Assembly (NCBI RefSeq): GCF_030704535.1
Contig: NC_081820.1
Location: forward strand, 3,054,501 to 3,118,500
Length of the DNA stretch: 64,000 nucleotides
Source of the DNA: Vitis vinifera
Taxonomy: Eukaryota > Streptophyta > Magnoliopsida > Vitales > Vitaceae
Reading direction: 5' to 3'
Below the pieces are notes generated by a model, which was not told the DNA's origin, searched no databases, and was given only the letters and a program-made list of their open reading frames with translations. Made by a program: the position numbers and the translations under genes. Positions 12,112-27,537 of this stretch are shown one piece after another. How positions within the stretch are numbered: position 1 is the first letter of the stretch; every line of letters begins with the position of its first letter.

Positions 12112-13470
12112 GTTACACTACTCACACCTAGGTATGAACTTCTACCAATTGGATTTCATAATATCAACACGTTAGAGCTGAGAAAGGTTTCATGTGGAAG
12201 GACCTATGGATTGTGAATGCTCTTGTTTTATCTTAGTTGAAGTAGTGAAAGATCACCTTTTGATATGTGCTTGCTTGGTTTTTTGGTCCATCTCTATCAA
12301 TGTGTGCCTTTTTGGATTAGGATGATCACTTATACTCTTTTTTTTATGTAAGTGTCCTAATAAGGTTATCGATTTTTTGCAAGGAGATCCTTTCCATTGC
12401 CTTAGGTTTTGCTTTCCTTATTCCATTTGCTTTTGGTGATGCTAAGAAAACTAATTATTCCTTCTCTAATTATGCATCTAACTAGAATAAGAGAACCGGA
12501 CTTGTGTTTAACATAGAAGATGCTATGCTACTTACTATCTACAGAAAGATAAGGATCCTTTAAAAAGGTCGTATAAGAGATATGTATCACTTGATAACCC
12601 TTGGACTTTGTAAAAGACAATAAAGGGGAGGTTAGACAACAACATAGAATAAAAAATTAAAAAAGAAAAAAGAAAAAAAGATAGATGAGAGGGGAACATT
12701 GTCTTACCTTAATAACCCTCCTCCAAAGGCATAAGGGGAAGGTTGTCCTTACTTAATGACCCTCTTAACCTCTTGTAGCTAGGAGACATCCTTATTCTCT
12801 CATATTTTTTTAAGAGTCAAGGATCTCTAAGACATCACACCCATCATTTCCATTGAGGAAAATGTATTAGGTGTTAAGTCTCTTGACCTAGTAGAAGATA
12901 AGAAACTTCTCTAAATCCACATGGTAGCTTGGAGTCATGTTCATGACCACGACTATCATAAGAAGACTCACAATATCAGGATTGAATTGATACAACAACA
13001 CTCTCACAAAACTAAAGAAAAATACCTCACTGACGTTTGAAGCAGTAGCCATAATCCAACCTTCAAATGCTCTATTGGAATGTATCTCTTGACAACATAT
13101 GGAGGCTAGATTCGATCCTCGTGAAACAACCATAAAAACTTCATCGAGAAAAGGATTTGGAATTGTTGGTTTAACATAATAACATCTCTAGAGGGAGTCA
13201 TAGGTGCTATCTTGAAGACAAAAAAGAAAGTTAGATAAAATGGAGAAAAGTTGCAAGGATAAAGGAATAAGGGTAGAAAAAGGCAAGAAAGCAAAATCAC
13301 AAAGTTTAAGAAGAAAATCAATAGAGAAACACCTTTTATGTAGGTTGCAAAGTAATGACCACTCCAAGAATCAAGGCAAACACCTTTATCATGGCTTGCT
13401 CACTAATCTCTTGGAAAAAGAATCCATTAGTCACATTGACTTTTGATTTTCCCACATGTTAAATCCTAAA
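12112..13470 (-). other. Duplicated segment with possible gene debris, unidentified
   Basis: The segment matches 42090-43440 closely. On the minus strand there is a short exon-like frame near 13400-13338 (MIKVFALILGVVITLQPT, signal-peptide-like, then a stop). A second lies at 13133-12888 with NRAFEGWIMATASNVSE followed by a plausible GTATTT donor and a hydrophobic run. They suggest a decayed membrane-protein gene, but I recognise no family. They may equally be chance frames in a retroelement interior. Confidence 0.3.
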
Positions 13471-15100
13471 AGCAAGGAAATAAGAGGAGAGAAGTGGTTG
13501 GAAAAAAAATAAATGAAGTGTGGAAACAAAAGGCATAAGTGGATAGCTATCAGGAGATGATAATCGAGGATGCCCATTAAGTGGTTAGTTGGTCTATATC
13601 CTTGGACCATCCATCCTTAACAAGAAAGACCTCTAACTCTTAGGAGCATTAATGTGATGTGACGGATATTAAATAAGATTGGATGATACTCTTATGGTTA
13701 CAAAATGTGTAAGGCCACACCCTTAAACCAAGGGATCTCTACTCATTATCTAATATTGAAGTATGGCCATTCAAGCACTGATCAAGCATCGACATGTTAA
13801 CTACTTCTAACTATTGTAATCCTTCCCTTTAAATACCTCTAAAGGCACCAATGATAAAGGTAGAAAAGAATCATTCCATCTCTCCCTTTGATTTATACTT
13901 ATTAGAACCTTATTTTTTTTCTTTGCACCATATGATTGTTGGAGGTGTAGTGGTCATTTGGCACCTACTCGCCCTTACCCCCTCCTTGACCACCTTTTGT
14001 TCATCCATTATAGTGGCAAGTTGACCTGGTAATTCCCTTAGCAAATGCCTTCATGAAGGCGATAAAGAGGACACAACAATATCTAATATCATTTAACCAA
14101 TATTTTCGCCATAGATATACGTATCATTTCATTTTCATCATGGAGTCTAACAAGACTATGTATTTAAAAAACATTAGGGTCATGTTTGATTGATTTGTTA
14201 GTAGGAAATAGGATAAAAGATTATATAACATATTATATCATATGTTTGGTTAATAGTGAGATATGATAAGTTATATTCAACTTATTTTTTGTATCCTCTT
14301 TAAATGAGATATAGTAATATGAAGTTGGAATATGAAATATACATATTCCATGTATCATAAGTTTATTCTTTCATCCATTTCTCTTTTCAATTTTTTTTTA
14401 CGTAAAACATTTTACAAAATAAAAAAAAGACTAAAAATAAATAAATTTTTAGTTTGGAAAAAAAGAATTTAAAAAATACATGTAGAATACAACCGAAATA
14501 ATACTAATATATAGTATTATTTAATATATTCAAATGCTTTTATAAATTTAACAAAATAATGTGATATCTTTTACTTATAAGTTCTAAATATTTTAATCAT
14601 AAATATTATTAACAAAGAAATAAGATTTACTTAATAAATTATAAACTCTAGAATGATTTCCAAATGATACCAAACATGTTAGAAATTTCATATATTTGTT
14701 TTCAAACATTGAGATGCAATGTCTTTCGTTTTGTTGTTTAATCTTTTTATAAACCAAATAAGAGCACAGTCTAATATATCTCATAAAATATAATATCCCA
14801 TGGCATCATCTCCATTGAATATAATATCAAGAATATCATATCACTTGTAAATAATATCCTAAGATATCCGTGGATATGCATATCCTATTATGCATAGTAC
14901 CCTATGATCTGTATATCCTATCATATCAAGTTAGACAATTTCATATACCAAAGAAAACACCCAAAGATTGCAACGCATTTACAAAAAGATAAATTAATAA
15001 AATTAATAAAATATTTAAATTATATATGGGTAATAAAACCATATATAAAAACAAAAAATAAATAAATATAATAAACTTAAATTTTTAAGTCATCTTTAAC
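13471..15100. repeat. 5' part of the GDH-unit duplication, non-coding (copy A)
   Basis: This AT-rich DNA lies beyond the 3' end of GDH copy A. It is closely repeated at about 30060-31680 (copy B) and 43440-44735 (copy C, with an internal deletion). No gene is recognised. It defines the repeat unit rather than a functional element. Confidence 0.7.
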
Positions 15101-15102
15101 AA

Positions 15103-15214
15103 AACTTTGGTTTGTTGTTGAGCTATGTTCAAATCTTTTTGGCCTCATGTTTACAACAGGAGTCTCCTGCTTTGTTCCAAATTTCCAATGAAGCATGTAG
15201 GCTTGGCTTGAGGA
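15103..15214 (-). pseudogene. LIL3 exon 1 fragment (near GDH copy A)
   Basis: About 110 bp align with 6115-6227 in LIL3 exon 1, at roughly 70-75% identity by eye. The best-kept parts are the runs encoding the GTKQET segment and the GLNIAEQ region of LIL3 (AGTCTCCTGCTTTGTTCC is identical). Indels and missing flanks make it a non-functional remnant. It lies about 340 bp beyond the stop codon of GDH copy A. Confidence 0.75.
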
Positions 15215-15556
15215 AACAGTTTTCTTCTTCTTTGTTCCTGTTAGTTGAAACAGTTAAGAAGCTCCTCATTGTCAAGTTCTGCTCAATCCCTCATTTTGCC
15301 AAGACTCCAAGACTTGTAAAGAAAAAAGAGCTCAGAAGAAATTAACTCAAAATCTCACAACACATTGTTGATAATATCTTTTTTTCATTGAAATGATGAA
15401 TTACAAATGTTTGCAACGCCCATCAATGTGTGGGGAAGAAGTTCATGATTGACAAAGAAAAATAATGGGCCTTTAATGGAAGGTAATGACTGAAACAAAT
15501 CTGCTTCTTCAGCTGTAACAAGGGAACATATACAAAGAAGATGAATAAGAACCAAC

Positions 15557-18866
<3,310 letters not shown>

Positions 18867-18997
18867 CTAGAAAAAGAAGCAGACCCAGAAAAACAAAAAA
18901 AAGAAATGCAAGAAAATGAAAGAAAAAATTGGAGAATTGAAGAGTAGAAAGAGATTACAACAGAAATGTGAATGAACTGACTGATGGGTAAGTAGAG

Positions 18998-19005
18998 TAT
19001 TGATA
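18998..19005 (-). promoter_or_regulatory. Degenerate TATA box of GDH copy A
   Basis: On the minus strand it reads TATCAATA, at the position where copy C has TATAAATA, about 170 bp upstream of the start codon. The single difference falls in the core of the box. Confidence 0.5.
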
Positions 19006-20669
19006 GATAGAAGTAGAGAGCAAGAGGGAGGGACCGGAGGAGGGCAGTTAAGGCGCTCAAGATGGCGTGTTCAGGTTGTTACAAATTACAGTCCCCTCTG
19101 GATTATGCAGAGCTGACTACTCGTGCCATTCCCGCTACCCAAAATTACTAAAACACCCTTTTCCTTCCCAAACTTATTTTCTAATTTCTCTTTTCTATTT
19201 TAAAAATTAGAAGCTAAAATGGAAAATAATCCTCACTTTAAAAAATACCTTCAATTTTTTTAATTATAAATATAAGATTAATTAATTATAAAAAGAATTT
19301 ATTTTTCTTTTTAAAAAAGTGTCTTAATATAAAAAAAATAGAGGATATTTTAAGCCTCTATAAAATCTATCTTAATTTAATTTTAAATAGACAACAAACC
19401 TGTAGACCCCCACTCTGGGTGATTCTTGCAGCGGCCTAGCTTGCCAATTGGAGGAACCTTGGGAGGCCACGTGTCGACCCATGATTGGCTGCCAGTGAAT
19501 CTCAGGAGTGGGCTGGAGGTGCAAATGAAAATGGGACACGTTGCATGGGAATCTGGAAGCCGTTATGGAGGAGGCGTCTCTGGCAGCTGGAGGAGGGGGT
19601 GCTTTTTGGTGCAGGCTTTTTGGACGTGCTGCCGGGAAGATATTGGGAGGAGATGACAGGCTGTAGCGGAGGGAGTTTTGGAGGAGAAGACTTGAGAGGG
19701 GAAAGGTGAGAAAAAGCTTAGAGGAGGAGGGTGACTGGACCAGAGAGTGAAAGGGAAGTATAGCAGAAGAACAGAGGAGTCTGCTTGCTCATTTCTGCTA
19801 GAAAGGAGCTCTCCCAGGTGCGGGCATGGTCGTTTTTAGTTCATATTTTCCTGTCACATTGTTTTTCAGGGTTTTTCTGTGTGTTTAACTCTCATTCACT
19901 ATTTAGATGTGCTTACCCTGCTAATATCTGATTCTCTTGGGTTTCATTTGAAGTTATCACGTACATGGATTGTATGAATTGATTTAATTTTCTCCTTCAT
20001 CCCACCAGTTTTGAGCCCATAGATTGACCTTGAGATGAGACTACATGAGTTCTCTATCTTTCATGATTATTATTTTCTTCTATTTTTCTTTCTTTCTTCT
20101 CTTTCACTATTTGTTGTTGCTCAAAGAGATGCTCTGTTTCTTCGTAACTGTTTCATCAATACCTTGCATGAGGTGAGATTTATGGAAGGGCAAAGACGGG
20201 TAAGTTTGTGTTAAAGGAGGCTCATAGAGATGCCAACGAAAGAGCGGGACATGGGATGATGACTGGTTTTGTTAGGACATTGTTTTTAGAGAGAGAACCA
20301 GAATGAAAGCCTAAGGCAAGAGGGGGAGTAACAGAGCATTTTTTTTCAGAAGAGATAGCTTGAGAATAAGGAAAAGACAGAGGAGGCTTCCTTCAGCTAG
20401 AGGATGGGAGCCTGAGAGGTTTTGAGGTGAGATTCTGGAGGAGTCGTTGGAGCAGCTCTCGCGGTCACTGACCTCCGTCGCGGGAGACGGTGATGGTCAG
20501 GCCGTCGGAATCACGTAGGACTAGTTGACGTGGCTGAGCGCTGCGATGACGAACCAGGACGCGTGTACCGAGGGTTTCGACGACGTGAGTGGATTCTTGA
20601 AGGATCGGTCTGACACATTGAAGCTGGGGGAGAGTTCACTATTTCTAGTGCTGATGACATCCTCAAAGC

Positions 20670-21506
20670 CAATGTTTTAACAACCGGACCGGACCGCCGG
20701 TCCAACTGTTGACAGGTCGCATTTCCGATCCGGTCCACCCTATTAAACCGTTTAGCTATTGGACTGATTACGAACCGTCTAAACTAGCGGTCGAACCGAT
20801 GAACAGGACGATTCTAACGAACCGAACAATCCATATTGGCCCATCATTTTGCAAGCCCATTGTATAAAAAATTAAAAGCTGTAGGCCAAGCCATGTATTA
20901 GCATGACAAAGCCTACACCCAGTCTTGAGCCCACAAGGTAGGCGTGTAGCTTTCAATGAAGATACCTTTTAGAGGCATCCTTTGCACCCTTATTTCTCTC
21001 ATAAACAGGATTGAAAACTAATGTGATAATATCAATGAAAAAAATTTAACAAATGCAACAAGAGGATTTTGAAGGTGGGGGACCTCAAGTTTTGTAAGTA
21101 GACTAGGACACCACTTGACTACCCGTGATTTGTTATTGAATATGCCAAATAAAACAATATATATTGGATTTTTTTTTATAATATTAAATAAAAATAATAT
21201 AATATTTTTAAAAATTATAAAATTAGTTAAAATTTTCATTTTTAATATATTCACATTTAAATATTGTATATATTTCATTTAATATGATTTAATTTGATAA
21301 TATCAAATATATAAAATAATATTATTGATTTTTAATTTATTCATATATATTTTTAAATTTTTATAATTATTTTTAATTTTAATAATATATAAATTACATA
21401 TTTATGATGTTACCGGTACAACCGCGGTTCGACCACCGGTTCGACCGGTGAACCGTGAATCGGTAACTTTTCCGATTCAATGACGGGTCCGATTTCGAAA
21501 ACATTG
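20670..21506. mobile_element. Non-autonomous hAT-like element with perfect 8-bp target duplication
   Basis: The termini are CAATGTTTT and AAAACATTG, flanked by CTCAAAGC at 20662-20669 and 21507-21514. The ends contain repeated CCGG/ACCGG-rich text (ACCGGACCGGACCGCCGG at left, CGGTTCGACCGG at right), and the middle is AT-rich. At 837 bp it has no transposase frame. The 8-bp duplication and termini fit the hAT superfamily. Confidence 0.88.
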
Positions 21507-21534
21507 CTCAAAGCTATCTTAATCACTGTTTCTA

Positions 21535-22150
21535 GTGTCGATGACATCCTCAAAGCTATCTGAATCCTTGAATTTTGCATACCTCAAGGGAGAAGTTAAT
21601 TTGACTGCCCTTGGAAGACTGATGGCAAGATGTCCTAATCTCAAGAGTTCTAGGTTGAACCGTGCGGTGCCCCTTGATGCACTCCAAAGAATTCTTGCGC
21701 ATGCACCTCAACTTGTGGACTTAGACACTGGTTCTTATGTTCATGATCCAGATGCTGAGACGGTCATCAAACTTATAAGTACCTTCCAGAAGTGTAAATC
21801 AATGAGGAGCATGTCAGGTTTTCTGGAAGTTGCTCCTCTATGCCCGCCAGCTATTTACCCCATTTGCTCAAATCTGACCTCCTTGAACCTGAGTTATGCT
21901 CCGGGGATGCATGGAGATGAGCTGATAAAGCTAATCCACCACTACAAGAAACTTCGGCGACTGTGGATATTAGATTGCAATGGTGGACACAAAGAAAGAA
22001 GTTTGATCACCATCTTGGCAAATTGCTGAGGGACTTGGAAGATTTATGGTTGGGTCCCTGGGGATACTTGCTTTTGGGGGAATGTTTGGACTGTGAACGC
22101 TTGGATTTGATACATAAGAAGCTGGTGCAGGATCTGAAATCTGCTCCTTC
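21535..22150 (+). pseudogene. TIR1/AFB-type auxin receptor fragment
   Basis: An open stretch (21535-22029) translates to leucine-rich-repeat text of the TIR1/AFB F-box auxin-receptor family: [39 protein letters not shown] and [19 protein letters not shown]. It corresponds only to the middle of the LRR domain. The F-box and the C-terminal repeats are missing. Beyond LRRLWILDC the frame is broken and a stop follows at 22027. No introns interrupt the matched part; the family's exons are large, so this does not prove origin from RNA. It lies inside the LTR-bounded insertion and so looks like captured host sequence. The intact donor gene is not in this window. Confidence 0.85.
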
Positions 22151-22213
22151 ACTGTAAGTCTTGGAAATGGCCAGTGTACCCAAAATAGAACCAATGAGAA
22201 TCAGGCTCAGTTT

Positions 22214-22831
22214 TTGGTTGAAGCGCCAATAGCCGTTCTTCCTTGGTGTCCTATTCGTGGACTTTTCACTCATGAGCCTTATCAGGTATGGGGATTGCCA
22301 TCTCATGGAAATGGTCCTACCTTCAGCCATCAATTAAATCTCCTTCCTCCTCCCTGCAATGCTCCTGCCCAAGGCCTCCCTGGCATGTTGCACTATGGCA
22401 ATTGGGGTACCTTTTCTCCAACAAGTGAGAATTCTAGCAGGGCCAATCCGACTGTTCCCTCCATGATGGGACTGTCTTGGGTTGCTTCTGGCAGAGCACC
22501 AAGTCTGCAATCAGTCACTCAGCCAGTTGTTCTCGACCATGGATCTGGTGCTTTTGGCCCTTTGCTCTCTCCGATTGGTTCATCTGTGACGTATACAACA
22601 TCACCACCTGCTCAGCCTGCTGACTTTTACATGTTTCCTCCTTCAGGCTCAGGCTTGTTGGGCCAGATTCCCAGGCAAGCAGTTCCAAGTCCAATCATCC
22701 ATAACCGCATATTGGGACTTGACAGAAGAATGCCGTTTCGGATGAACTATATATGCTGTTTCTTAAGGAGTTCCAAGCCTTCTGGCTTCTTCACCACCTT
22801 CTACTTCTCAGGAGGTGATCTCAAGTGGTGA
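22214..22831 (+). pseudogene. Unidentified Pro/Gly/Ser-rich open segment in the insertion
   Basis: A 205-codon open frame is rich in Pro, Gly and Ser, with blocks such as GLPGMLHYGNWGTF and VTYTTSPPAQPADFYMFPP. Its base composition is higher in GC and more codon-like than the flanks, which suggests a captured exon of a host gene. I do not recognise the family. It sits between the auxin-receptor and kinase fragments in the same orientation. Confidence 0.45.
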
Positions 22832-22884
22832 CAATGTCCAAGATTTGAAACCCATAGTGAGTGGTATATCATAGACCTTACGTC

Positions 22885-22968
22885 CTGTGGTTCCTGCTGC
22901 AACAAATGAAGAGGACCACCTAAGAGATGCTCTCAAGTTTGCTAGTGCTTGTGGTGCATTGACCGTCA
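22885..22968 (+). pseudogene. Fructokinase-like (pfkB family) fragment
   Basis: A short frame reads LRDALKFASACGALTV, closely resembling the segment that precedes the C-terminal strands of plant fructokinases (LREALRFANACGA-type). Only about 28 residues are recognisable before the text changes. It is too short to be functional and is interpreted as a captured exon piece. Confidence 0.55.
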
Positions 22969-23938
22969 ATGGAGGGAAATGTGCAAACAAGCAGCCGCGG
23001 ATCACCAACTTCAGAGTAGAGTACCATTTGCACCTCAGGTCCACGTGCATGGCCACCTTTATCATGGCCACGTGACATTCTCGGTTTTCTTCTTATTTGA
23101 TTTTGAAAATGTTTTCTCAAATCTCATTTTGCAAATATCTTTCTCTAAATCTGATTTTCAAATAATCGCAATTTTCTCATCTTTCATCCTTAGAATTTTT
23201 AGGATCATCCAAGAGTCTCATTTTCAATAAAATTTGGCCGTCATTTTCTTTTCGGCTAGCCACTTATGAAGTTTTCATGATTTTAAAATATTTTAAAATA
23301 AACATGAATTTAAATTCCATAATTCCAATTAATGGAATTTACGAAATTAATTCATACAAAAGTAAACGGGCTTTGATGGAGGCCCGACATATATGATTTT
23401 ATGATTGATTGATTTAATTGTTATGCGTGATTGATTTCTTCTGCTTTGTGATACGTATATATTCATCCTATATTGATTTACTAACCCCCCTCTTGATAGC
23501 GCATATTGGTTCGTCACCTAGGTACGTATTTTCTCACATCATGGTCACTCCTTATGCTTGTTTTAATTCTCATACGTGCATGATCGATTTGGGTATTCAT
23601 TGACTTTCTCATTGGTTGCCATGTCAGCTCCATTTTATTAGTAGAGACACGACTTTAGGGACTTAGAGGGGTGCTACGGTCTTTACCGTACCTTCTTGAT
23701 AAGTAACCTGACCCCCGAACCCAATCCGGTTTTTCACAGACCACCTTTTTCAAAACAAGGAATCACCCTTAAGGTTTTTCTTTCTTATTTTGTTTACCCT
23801 TTTAAAAATAAAACAAAAATAAGTGGCGACTTCAAGTCATTTTCTTAACAAATAAAAATCATTTTTCAAATTAAATAAAAATCGAGCTCGTCATCGAGTG
23901 GAAAACGCATGAGCTGGAAATGCGAGGTCCACAAAACC

Positions 23939-26900
23939 CTTTTTTTTTTTTTTTTATAAAATAATTGTCTATGAAATAAATGTGAATTTATTAGAGGGTA
24001 TTTCATGCCCAGAAAAAAGTTATTTTAAAATTGAATTTTTTTTTAATTTAAAAATTATTTTATTCAATTTAATCAATTTTTTTACTTTAACAAAGATAGA
24101 AAAAACGGTTATTTAAGGAAATAAAAAATTGGGACGTATTTTGTAATTGTTTTTTAAAAAGGTTTTGAAAAATAGTATTTAATAACAGTTTTTGAAAATT
24201 GTTTTTTTATGTTTTGTAGAACAAAAGTCTATTTTAAGAGTTTAAAAATGTTTTTAATATTTTTTAAATATGTTTTAAAAATAATTTTTTGTTAACCAAA
24301 CTTTTATAAACTTTATGCGGAAATAATTATTTCAAAAATAATTTTGGATGCATAAAACAAAATAAATATAAGTACTAAAATCATGATTATATTCTTACCT
24401 TGATCCATGCAAAAACATTTTTGAAGTGAGATTGAGTCACCTTATTAATTGTATTGTCAAGCTCTTTAACTCATTATTTTCATATAGTGGATGAGTCACT
24501 TCTATGGTGTATGTTGTTAAAAATAAAACAACGGACATAAGAATAAGAGTGTGACTTGAGACCTTAATTTATAAAAAGTTTCACATCTGTCTTCCCTTCA
24601 AAGATTATGTGAGAATTATACTCATTATTTATAACCATTATGTACAAATTAATGGGTATAGTGAGTTATGAATTTGAATGCATCTACATAATTGCATAGT
24701 TTATACTTTTCCATTTTCCTCCATTACTCATAAACATAATGTACAAATTAAATTTCATAATGATGGAGTTACAAAAGTTGTAATATCATATTCATATAAA
24801 TTAAATTTTCTAACTTCATATTTATAATTTGAGTCTTCCATACATAAGACTCTTGATGCCCAATCAATTGATTCACCTACCTATCAATTGATACCCTTAA
24901 ATAATATTTATACAAATATAATTATATATGACCACACATTAAGGAATTTTGATTGTTTCCTCGATGTTTCATTGTTTCCTATTATTTTTATTTTTTTAAT
25001 ATTGAAAATAGTGACTAAATTTTGATCCTTTTTCCCATTTAAAAACTAATTTTTTTAATTACTATATATTTTTATTTAAATATTCCAATTGGACCTTTGG
25101 AGACATGATGGGTAGTCATCAAATTTCCTATATTTTTATTATTTTATATTTATGATTATCTTTCCTTCATTCATTAAAATGCTATCACCTACCTTACATA
25201 ACTACCAATTAGACATATAAAAGATCATTGGTCATGTAGGGATCCTATTAGTGCAACTGTGATTCCAGTAAGTTTAGATTTTTTTATTATTGAGATAGGT
25301 GAATTCTTATAGATCTATCTTTGAAAAAATCGAACACGATAATTTTTCATCATTGGACTCTCGAGCAAGAATTAAAAGAACAAAATGTATGACTATATAA
25401 TTTTTATTTAAATATTAATAAATATTATGGAATTTTTGACAACTAATACTTCATTTTTGAACTAAAGCCACAATTACCAACTGAGACTTTATTTTTAAAC
25501 TAAAACCTCAATTGACAACTGATACATAATTTTTGAACTAAACCCGCAATTACCAAATGATGCTTTAGTTAATTTTTTTTTTAAATTTAAAATTTAATTA
25601 AAAATTGTTAAATTACAATTTATGATTGAAATTTAAAAAATATATTTAAAAAATAAAATATTTATATTTAAACTTAAGAATCTAGTATTACTTCAATAAA
25701 CATAAATTAATAAATAGAAGATATTATAAATGAATATTTTATTTATTAATAAATTAATAATCTTAAAATAATAAATTTATATACCATATAAATAATATAT
25801 AAAATTGTATAATTTATTAATTTAAGATATTTAATTTTTTGTTTTTTAATATATTAATTTATTTGTATTATGACAAATTTATTTTTATCGAAATAATAGT
25901 ATACATTTAAGCCACAGTTGCTAACTGAGATTTCGATTATAATATTTTTTTACTTTCAAATTTAGTTAAAAACTATTAAATTACAATTTATTATTGAAAT
26001 TAAAAATATATACTTTAATAATAAATTATTTATATTTAAACTTAAGAATCTAGTATTACTTCAATAGATATAAATTTATAAATAGAAGATATTATAAATG
26101 AATATTTTATTTATTAATAAATTAATAATCTTAAAATAATAAACTTATATATCATTCATCTTTGATTCCAGCCTGCTTACTCATTAGAAAATTGTTGTTT
26201 GTTTAAAAATAGGGAGAAAGAAAAGAATTTTTTTTTTTTACGAAATTTACTAGCACTAATAGTTACCTTTTTTTTTTTTTGACTGTTTCCTCCAACATTC
26301 ATGCATTTATTTTAGCTGGTGGTAAAGCAAACCTCGGGTGATATGGACTCATCCTTCTATGAAGGATCTATCCCTTTTATCTTATAAAATGGATAATGTT
26401 GGGAAGCATTTATTGGTTAGTTTCTCACAAGCCCATACATGAAGAGATCCAATGAGCAAGAAGTGATGAATGACAATTTTTTTTCTCTTACTCTTCATAC
26501 TGTGTCTAGGGCCCATCATGTCTCCAAATTTTTCGTTGCCATCTCATTCCAGTTGCCGAATTGATTCGATACATATTGAAAAACACGACCAATCAAATCA
26601 CATCAGGTCTATATATAGATTTTAATGTGTCAAAATAAATATGATTAATATTTTAATTATTAATTATTATTCATGTATTGTGTTGACTTGTCATAAAATT
26701 AAATAATATTTTTTAAAAAAAAAACAAGATATTAAGTAAATTAGCAATTGAAAATATGAAAATAAAAATAAATAACAGTATATTTTATAAAGTTTATTTA
26801 AAAGTGAAGTATTTAAATATGATATATTTATAAAAATGACTCTACTACACCTTCAAATTTTAATTATTATATTCATTTAAATATCCAAATATATAAATAT

Positions 26901-27537
26901 TTTATAAATTTAGTAATGATATTTCAAATTCACAAAAGTTAAAAACTTAACATTAAGCCCCTGAAAAATCCAAAAGCGAGTTTAGGATAGTAAAAGATAT
27001 TACAATTATATAGTTATGTTTATTTTTTAATAAGTAATAATAAGTCATTGATGTAGATGACATAAATTATATTATAGTTAGTGTTAATTTAATAATAATT
27101 GACTTGAAAGACCTAAAACCCTCAAACAAACCTTTTCTTTTGATACTTGACGACTCAACTGTAGCTTCAACCTATCGGGCACTGTAATGAGCACCTTCAA
27201 GCTAAAAACCAATTAAGACCTAAAAGCATTTTATTACCAACCAAAAAAGAAAAAAAAAAAAAGTGAACTGATTCATTGGAAAAATCAAGGTTGGACCATT
27301 TAAGTGCGTTGTAGATCCAGATCCAGATGCTACAAAATCGAGCCCTGTTTTTCCATGCAGGTTACCTATATGATGCTTAACTAACAAGGTCGAGGCTCAA
27401 ACTAGCCCTCAAGACATTAATCCTCGCAATATACAACTGTAGGCCTGGTGTGAGACACCCAAGCTCACATGTATGTCTTGAGTTAGGATGCGTTGGAAAA
27501 CAACTTTAAGGAAGGATATAAAATTCATTCTCCCAAA
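23939..27537. other. AT-rich intergenic DNA between copy A and the B/C tandem repeat
   Basis: 23939-24310 continues the GDH-unit duplication (matches 36007-36350). 24985-25433 matches 48296-48750 downstream of copy C. 25440-26160 contains inner text of the foldback element family (TAGTATTACTTCAATA-type) with an internal duplication (25590-25760 resembles 25970-26130). 27100-27537 is unique, less AT-rich DNA with no gene recognised. Confidence 0.5.

Larger units (their letters stand above)
19401..23933 (+). mobile_element. LTR-type insertion carrying host gene fragments
   Basis: The 4533-bp unit starts TGTAGACC and ends GGTCCACA, nearly perfect inverted termini. It is flanked on both sides by AAACC (19396-19400 and 23934-23938). 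The matching DNA beside GDH copy B (36002-36006) is continuous, with a single AAACC, so B preserves the empty site. The last ~850 bp read like a Ty3/gypsy (Tat-type) LTR 3' part. Internal DNA carries TIR1/AFB-like and fructokinase-like fragments and an unidentified Pro/Gly/Ser-rich segment. No gag or pol frame and no second LTR are obvious. It is either a large solo LTR with captured sequence or a very reduced non-autonomous element. A hAT-like element (20670-21506) is nested inside. Confidence 0.75.
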
